Part shown: positions 15,352 to 19,873 of the stretch, in pieces | Layout: each line of letters starts with the position of its first letter | How positions within the stretch are numbered: the stretch's first letter is position 1 | Source of the DNA: an uncultured Verrucomicrobiota bacterium | Lineage (GTDB): Bacteria > Verrucomicrobiota > Verrucomicrobiia > Limisphaerales > UBA9464 | Assembly (NCBI GenBank): GCA_903925515.1 | Contig: CAIYFP010000491.1 | Span: 1 to 19,873, forward strand | DNA: 19,873 bases | Reading direction: 5' to 3' | The notes under the pieces: model-generated | What the model was told of the DNA's origin: nothing | The model's input: the letters and a program-made list of their open reading frames with translations, nothing else | The model's database searches: none | Made by a program: the position numbers and the translations under genes

Positions 15352-18300
15352 TCATGGCTTCCTGTAAAAGTACCACGTCGCCTCCGGCATCAGCCGTTGC
15401 ACGGCCGCCATCGCCGTCGGGGACGACCCGGTGCCCAGCCCGCCGAAAACCACCAGCTCCGCGCCGGTCCACACGCCCGTGTGCCCCCGCCGCGCCAACG
15501 CGTTGCCGGCCGTCGTAAGGTTGTGCCAAAGGCCGGTCGCCGGGTCGTAGCCGCCGCCGGTCACCAATGCCCCCGTCGAGTCCTCGCCCCCAAACACCAC
15601 CATCTCCCGCCCCGTCCATACCGCCACATGGCCGGAGCGTGCCGAGGGTGCATTTTCCGTTGGCAAGGCCGTCCACGTGTCCGTGGCCGGGTCATACGCC
15701 GCTCCGCTGTCCAAGGGCACGCCACCCACCTTGCCGCCCCACACGATCAAGCGGGTCCCCGTCCAAACCGCCGTGTGCCCTTGCCGTGCGAGAGGCGCAC
15801 CCGTGGTGGATAGAGGTTGCCATGTCCCTTGGGTGACCCCGCCCGCAAACGGCAGCATGGCGCCCGTGTTCAATTCCCCGGCCGTGCCTTGGCCGCCGAA
15901 GACGATCACACGGTCGCCGCACCACGTCGCGGTGGCACCCCGGCGGGCGGCCGGTGCCCCGATCGCAGGAGTTGCCTGCCACAGGTTGCCGATCGGGTCA
16001 TAGGTTGCGCCGTCCGATAGCAACCCGTCTTCGTTGCGCCCGCCCCAAACAAAGAGTCGCGCCGTAGTCCATGCATAGGCGTGCTCGGTTCGACCCTGCG
16101 GCGCCCCCGCCGTGGCCGTGGCCGTCCAAGATTGGTTGGTCGGGGAGTACAGGCCGCCCGTCGCGAGGAAGGCATCGGATTGGCCGCCCCAGACGACAAG
16201 CCGTGAACCGGTCCATGCAAGGGCGTGCCCGCGGCGCGCAGCCGGGGCGCCGACGGTGACAATCGTGGTCCATGCATCGTTGCCCGCGTCGTAAATGCCC
16301 CCGGAATTCAGGGGGATCGTCCCGCTCAACCCGCCCCAGACCATCATCGAGGAACCCGTCCAAACAGCCCCATGGGCATGCCGTGCCCCCGGGGCGTTCA
16401 GGGTGGCGCCCGTGGACCAACCCGGTGCTTCCATCCTCGCAAATTGCACCAAGCCTTGGCTTAGCAGCGACACGTTGGCCGAGATGGGAGAGGCCACGAT
16501 CAGGCCCGATGGCAGGCTCGGGGCCACAAGCCCGTTGGCCGGATACGACGCCGCCAGAAACGCATCGAGCCGGGACGACAACCCGTTGATCTGCGCCTGG
16601 AGGGTGTCCTGCGTCGCGTACAGGCGCCCGCTCAGGCTGTTGCTGGCGGAAGCCACCATCGATTCCACCATCGCGACCCTTGCCACCTGCGGGCCAAGGC
16701 GCCCGTCGGGCACGGTGCCAGACCCCAGCTGCGAGGCGTTCAAGCTGGACAACCCGGAGCCATCGACCGCCAAGGGCGGCAAGTTCGCGATCGCCAACGT
16801 CCCCACCACCGCAGACGCCGGAACCGACGTCACGGTCACCGCCATCCCGGTGGTTCGGGCCACGAGCGCGTCAATCTGCGCCTGAAGTCCGTTGCTAGAC
16901 GTGAGCAGCCTCGAATTCACGTCCACCAGCTTCGCTACGTTCGCGGAGAGTCGTCCGTCCGGGATCGTCCCGGAAGCAAGCTGCGACGCGTTCAGGCTGG
17001 TCAACCCGGAACCATCGACCACCAACGGCGGCAAATTCGAAAGCGCCAACGTCCCCACGACCGCCGACGCCGGGACAGATGTCCTTGCAACAAGCCCATT
17101 GATTTGGCCCTGCAAACCGTTGCTCGCGACCAGCAACCTGGAGTCCACGTCCGCCTGCCGCGGGATGTTCGCAGCAAGGCGCCCGTCCGGGATCGTCCCG
17201 GACGCGAGCTGCGACGCGTTCAGCCCGAGCAACCCGGACCCATCGACCGCCAACGGCGGCAAATTCGAGAGCGCCAAAGTCCCCACGATCGCAGACGCCG
17301 GGACCGACGTCCTCGCCACAAGCGTGTCGATCTGCATCTGGAGGCCATTGCTCGACGTCAGCAGCCGCGCGTCCACGTCCCCAAGCCTCGCGATGTTCCC
17401 GGCGAGCCGTCCCTCCGGGATCGTCCCGGAAGCCAGCTGCGAAGCGTTCAGGCTGACCAACCCGGACCCATCCACCGCCAAGGGTGGCAAGTTCGAAAGC
17501 GCCAAGACCCCCACGATCGCCGATGCCGGGACAGACGTGGCGGCCACCCCGCCCCCGGTTCCCCGGGCAGCGAGCGTGTCAATCTGCGCCTGGAGGCCAT
17601 TGCTTGACGTCAGCAGCCTCGTGTCCAAGTCCGCAAGCCTCGCGATGTTCGTGGAAAGCCGCCCTTCCGGGATCGTCCCGGTCGCGAGCTCCGACGCGTT
17701 CAACCCAAGCAATGCGGATCCATCGACCGCCAAGGTCGGCAAGTTCGAAAGCGCCAACGTGCCCACGATCGCCGATGCAGGGACCGACGTAACGGTCATG
17801 GCGACCCCACGAAGCTGGGCCGAGAGCGTGTCAATCTGCACCTGAAGGCCCCCGCTCGACGTCACCAGCCTCGAATCCACGTCCCCAAACCTCGAATCCA
17901 TGTCCACAAGCCTCGCGATGTTCGTGGACAGACGTGCGTCCGGGATCGTCCCCGACGCGAGCTGCGACGCGTTCAGCCCGAGCAACCCCGACCCATCAAC
18001 CGCCAACGGCGGCAAGTTCGAAAGCGCCAAGGTCCCCACGATCGACGACGCCGGGACCGACGTGACGGACATCGCAACCCCGGCTAATCGCGCCGCCAAC
18101 GTATCCATCTGCGCCCGAAGAACGTCGCTCGTCTCCACCAGCATCGAATCCACGTCCGCAAGCCTCGCGATGTTCGTGGAAAGTCGCCCGTCCGGGATCG
18201 TGCCCGTCGCAAGCCGGGAGGCGTTCAGGTTGGTGAGCGAGCCCCCATCCCATGACGGAGCCGAGAGGTTGGACGCAGAATCGGCGCCGACGTTGGCGGA

Positions 18301-19227
18301 GGCCGGCACCGACATTGCAACCCCAAGAATCTGGGCCGCCAGCGTGTCAATCTCCGCCCGGAGGTCGTCGCTCGTCTCCACCAGCATCAAATCCACGTCC
18401 GCAAGCCTCGCGATGTTCGTGGAAAGTCGCCCGTCCGGGATCGTCCCCGACGCGAGCCGGGATGCGTTCAGGTTGGTCAGCGAGCCCCCATCCCATGTAG
18501 CGGCCGCGAGGTTCGGCGCAGAATCGGCGCCGACGTTGGCGGAGGCCGGCACGGACATTGCAACCCCAAGGATTTGGGCCCCCAGCGTGTCAATCTGCGC
18601 CTGGAGGTCGTCGCTCGTCTCCGCCAGCATCAAATCCACGTCCGCAAGCCTCGCGATGTTCGTGGAAAGCAGCCCGTCCGGGATCGTGCCGGTCGCAAGC
18701 CGGGACGCGTTCAGGTTGGTCAGCAAGCCCCCATCCCATGACACGGCCGGGAGGTTCGACGACGCAATCGTGCCGGTGATCGCGGACGCCGGAACGGACA
18801 ACGCCGTGGCGGCCGTCCCGGCGAAGATCGCCAGCGGAGAAGCCAGCACCGGACGCCGTGGGCTCAGGGTCGTGATGTTGCCCCCACCATTCGTCCGAAC
18901 CGATACCTCGATCCAACGCGAGGCCGAATTGAAGGCGCCAGCCCCGAAATCGAGCGTCAGGCTGAACAATCCATTCGTAACGCCCACGCCGGGAAAAAAC
19001 TGGAGCGGCGCCAAGGCGACACCCTCGCTGGCCGAACCATGCAGCGACGCCATGAAATCGTAGGTTCCATTCGCCGGGCGCTCCCCATCCGCGAGCCGTC
19101 CTTGGTAGGTGAAAGCCGTGCCTTGGGCCGCCAAATCGCACAGCGACGCCATGCAAGCAGCCAAGAACCACCATGGGGTTGGAACGCGCATACTTTGCCA
19201 TGTCGGGCGGAAGCCTCCTCGTTGCAT
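15352..19227 (-). CDS. Secreted nine-repeat stalk fused to a seven-bladed Kelch propeller (1291 aa)
   Basis: This is the first gene of the run. GGGAG 8 bases before 19227 supports that start; ATG 19191 would give a shorter signal peptide (MRVPTPWWFLAACMASL). Cleavage is likely near LAAQ (35). Residues 39-140 carry the YQGRL module: ANGTYDFMASL, GLFSLTLDFGAGAFN, RWIEVSVR, LSPRRPVLASPLAIFAG. Residues about 144-892 are nine tandem repeats of 73-95 residues with SVPAS, NLP, DGSGL or DGG, LNAS.L, GTIPDGRLS.NIARL and a short heptad-like Q.QIDTL segment. Residues about 930-1280 form Kelch repeats: seven cycles with W, then R.GH, VWTG, and VWGG or VFGG. The end is TWYFYRKP. The layout suggests a trimeric or elongated stalk carrying a binding propeller outside the cell. 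Partner or ligand is unknown. Confidence 0.93.
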   Translation of the reverse strand: MQRGGFRPTWQSMRVPTPWWFLAACMASLCDLAAQGTAFTYQGRLADGERPANGTYDFMASLHGSASEGVALAPLQFFPGVGVTNGLFSLTLDFGAGAFNSASRWIEVSVRTNGGGNITTLSPRRPVLASPLAIFAGTAATALSVPASAITGTIASSNLPAVSWDGGLLTNLNASRLATGTIPDGLLSTNIARLADVDLMLAETSDDLQAQIDTLGAQILGVAMSVPASANVGADSAPNLAAATWDGGSLTNLNASRLASGTIPDGRLSTNIARLADVDLMLVETSDDLRAEIDTLAAQILGVAMSVPASANVGADSASNLSAPSWDGGSLTNLNASRLATGTIPDGRLSTNIARLADVDSMLVETSDVLRAQMDTLAARLAGVAMSVTSVPASSIVGTLALSNLPPLAVDGSGLLGLNASQLASGTIPDARLSTNIARLVDMDSRFGDVDSRLVTSSGGLQVQIDTLSAQLRGVAMTVTSVPASAIVGTLALSNLPTLAVDGSALLGLNASELATGTIPEGRLSTNIARLADLDTRLLTSSNGLQAQIDTLAARGTGGGVAATSVPASAIVGVLALSNLPPLAVDGSGLVSLNASQLASGTIPEGRLAGNIARLGDVDARLLTSSNGLQMQIDTLVARTSVPASAIVGTLALSNLPPLAVDGSGLLGLNASQLASGTIPDGRLAANIPRQADVDSRLLVASNGLQGQINGLVARTSVPASAVVGTLALSNLPPLVVDGSGLTSLNASQLASGTIPDGRLSANVAKLVDVNSRLLTSSNGLQAQIDALVARTTGMAVTVTSVPASAVVGTLAIANLPPLAVDGSGLSSLNASQLGSGTVPDGRLGPQVARVAMVESMVASASNSLSGRLYATQDTLQAQINGLSSRLDAFLAASYPANGLVAPSLPSGLIVASPISANVSLLSQGLVQFARMEAPGWSTGATLNAPGARHAHGAVWTGSSMMVWGGLSGTIPLNSGGIYDAGNDAWTTIVTVGAPAARRGHALAWTGSRLVVWGGQSDAFLATGGLYSPTNQSWTATATAGAPQGRTEHAYAWTTARLFVWGGRNEDGLLSDGATYDPIGNLWQATPAIGAPAARRGATATWCGDRVIVFGGQGTAGELNTGAMLPFAGGVTQGTWQPLSTTGAPLARQGHTAVWTGTRLIVWGGKVGGVPLDSGAAYDPATDTWTALPTENAPSARSGHVAVWTGREMVVFGGEDSTGALVTGGGYDPATGLWHNLTTAGNALARRGHTGVWTGAELVVFGGLGTGSSPTAMAAVQRLMPEATWYFYRKP
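15360..15363 (-). promoter_or_regulatory. Ribosome binding site inside the upstream gene's end (coupled start)
   Basis: AGGA lies in the final codons of the 1291-residue gene, 9 bases before the ATG at 15350. The minus-strand junction reads TGA-T-ATG, so stop and start are one base apart, a typical re-initiation arrangement. Confidence 0.6.
15390..16436 (-). repeat. Seven Kelch repeats (beta-propeller)
   Basis: Seven repeats of about 45-55 codons encode a W strand (GWS, DAWT, QSWT, NLWQ, GTWQ, DTWT, GLWH), an R-rich turn (ARHAH, ARRGH, GRTEH, ARRGA, ARQGH, ARSGH, ARRGH) and a [VL].[VI][FW]GG strand. The count is that of a closed seven-bladed propeller. The first unit contributes only its W strand before the first turn and the last lacks one, consistent with velcro closure. 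Confidence 0.85.
16553..18798 (-). repeat. Nine tandem ~220-270 bp coding repeats
   Basis: The GTIPDG-type signature recurs at about 18690, 18440, 18190, 17940, 17670, 17420, 17200, 16960 and 16710. Two subtypes are visible. The first three translated copies use WDGG.LTNLNASRL with ETSDDL; the last six use VDGSGLLGLNASQL with LTSSNGL. Unit length varies because of extra coil residues (for example an added VDSR unit in copy 4). Confidence 0.9.
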
Positions 19228-19349
19228 GCCTTGCGCTCCCTGTCCCAGACCCCACCAACATACCTTCCCAGTTCACCCACGTGTCATGTCGCATGAAGCG
19301 GCTACAACCCACCGATCCACCCGCGACGGGTCCTTGACTCGGCAAAGGT
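19228..19349. other. Upstream region of the operon, no clear promoter
   Basis: These 122 bases should carry the promoter or leader of the minus-strand operon if it was not displaced by the neighbouring element. The best candidate I can see is ATGACA (19287-19282) and TATGTT (19262-19257) with a 19-base spacer, which is too weak to call. No terminator, riboswitch or RNA gene is recognised. Confidence 0.4.
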
Positions 19350-19382
19350 GGGCAATGGGGTCACATCCAAAGTTTTGACATT
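19350..19382 (+). repeat. Left inverted-repeat arm
   Basis: This 33-base arm differs from the right arm at two positions (A/G at arm base 14, T/G at arm base 24). Confidence 0.8.
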
Positions 19383-19626
19383 TGGTTCAGCAATCATGGA
19401 ATGACCGATGCTTGTCCGCCGAGCCTCTTGGCATGCGGGTGCGATGAGGTGGCACTGGACCCGAAGGTCATCCTCGCCGAGGGCAAGCTGTCGGGGCCGC
19501 CAGCATCCCCCATCGCAGAGGGAGGCCGCACGTGCTTGCCAGGCCCCATGGCTCCCGAGTGCGAAGGCCCGCCGGCAACCATGGGCTTCGGCATACGTTG
19601 ACGCTCATCCGCCGACTTCGGACCTG

Positions 19627-19659
19627 AATGTCAAACCTTTGGATGCGACCCCATTGCCC
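19627..19659 (-). repeat. Right inverted-repeat arm
   Basis: Reverse-complement partner of the left arm. The similarity decays immediately inside it, which marks the arm's inner edge. Confidence 0.8.
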
Positions 19660-19665
19660 CCGGGG

Positions 19666-19785
19666 CTGAGACCGATCTACCCCTCGAAGGAGAGCCGCGT
19701 GGAGGCGCACATCTTCGTGGCGTTCATGGCGGACTGCCTGCACGTGTGCCCGGGGCAGCCACTGCGAAGGGCCGCCGGTGGCCTA
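19666..19785 (+). pseudogene. Remnant of an IS1634/IS4-like transposase C-terminus
   Basis: In frame from 19666 the plus strand reads LRPIYPSKESRVEAHIFVAF, followed by MADCLHVCPGQPLRRAAGGL. This matches from memory the conserved late segment of IS1634-family DDE transposases (LRPIYH..E.R.EAHI..AFLAYCL). The normally following and preceding parts are missing: the frame starts six bases outside the right inverted-repeat arm and diverges after GGL. The canonical His after IY is Pro here and the Tyr before CL is Asp. It is non-functional, a scar of an old insertion. The family assignment is by recall, without a search. Confidence 0.6.
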
Positions 19786-19873
19786 GTGTCGTGTCTCACA
19801 AATGGCTGGTGTTTCGCCGCGAGGGATTTTCGTGTCCAACGAGGCGCGAGTGACGAGCAGACCCGCAGAGGTC
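19786..19873. other. Unassigned right edge
   Basis: After the transposase remnant there are 88 bases with no convincing coding frame. The CTA/GTGTCGTGTCTCAC boundary might be the end of another mobile element, but only one edge is visible. Confidence 0.3.

Larger units (their letters stand above)
19350..19659. mobile_element. MITE-like element with 33-bp imperfect terminal inverted repeats
   Basis: The left arm 19350-19382 and the reverse complement of the right arm 19627-19659 agree at 31 of 33 positions; both read GGGCAATGGGGTC.CATCCA from the outside inwards. The interior (about 244 bases) has short open frames on both strands (19401-19601 plus, 19394-19594 minus), neither resembling a known protein. 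No clear target-site duplication flanks the arms. It could be a non-autonomous element, a remnant left after deletion inside an insertion sequence, or a structured intergenic repeat. Confidence 0.6.

Noticed and set aside
13722..15518. 598-residue plus-strand open frame
   Set aside because: It is antisense to the 609-residue gene, with low-complexity Arg/His/Pro-rich translation and no recognisable domain.
17900..19063. 387-residue plus-strand open frame (and the 317-residue one at 16892-17845)
   Set aside because: They are exact antisense of the nine-repeat region and mirror its periodicity. No independent motif is present, and GC-rich composition suppresses stops.
15352..19227. CRISPR-like or satellite interpretation of the periodic DNA
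   Set aside because: The periodicity of about 220-270 bases is in frame, translates to homologous protein repeats, and has no short direct repeats with unique spacers.
19257..19287. Promoter-like pair ATGACA ... TATGTT on the minus strand
   Set aside because: The spacer is 19 bases and the second hexamer matches only four of six positions, so it is not better than background.
19394..19601. 66-residue open frames on both strands within the inverted-repeat element
   Set aside because: Neither has a recognisable motif or clear ribosome site, and both are about what chance gives at this GC content.

Overview
The window is GC-rich DNA that looks like a Verrucomicrobiota-type chromosome. The assignment rests on the style of the proteins: secreted proteins opening with a 'YQG.L' module and a 'SAPFAYLA' segment, Asp-rich calcium-loop proteins, Ig-like repeats, Kelch repeats and a giant secreted protein. 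It is an inference, because no 16S or marker gene is present.

Positions 1-19227 hold one long run of seven genes, all on the minus strand, so transcription goes from high to low coordinates. In order they encode: a 1291-residue protein with nine tandem repeats and a Kelch propeller (15352-19227); a 609-residue secreted protein (13521-15350); two paralogous fibre-like proteins of 390 and 369 residues (12309-13481 and 11168-12277); a 2726-residue giant secreted protein (2930-11110); a 306-residue calcium-loop protein (1998-2918); and a secreted protein with large duplicated modules and Ig-like repeats that runs off the left edge (1-1942, at least 647 residues). The gaps are 1, 38, 31, 57, 11 and 55 bases, with a stop/start coupling at 15350-15354, so an operon is likely. 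All seven products begin with a recognisable signal peptide. None has an obvious enzymatic active site or a C-terminal membrane anchor. The simplest reading is a cell-surface or extracellular assembly made of structural, adhesive and ligand-binding modules; its function is unknown.

Positions 19228-19873 hold no intact gene. There is a 310-base element bounded by 33-base imperfect inverted repeats (MITE-like), and directly beyond it a short plus-strand remnant of an IS1634/IS4-like transposase C-terminus. The upstream edge of the operon is therefore a mobile-element scar zone.

Long plus-strand open frames across the operon are GC-driven shadows of the minus-strand genes. The leftmost gene is easily missed because its frame has no stop inside the window.
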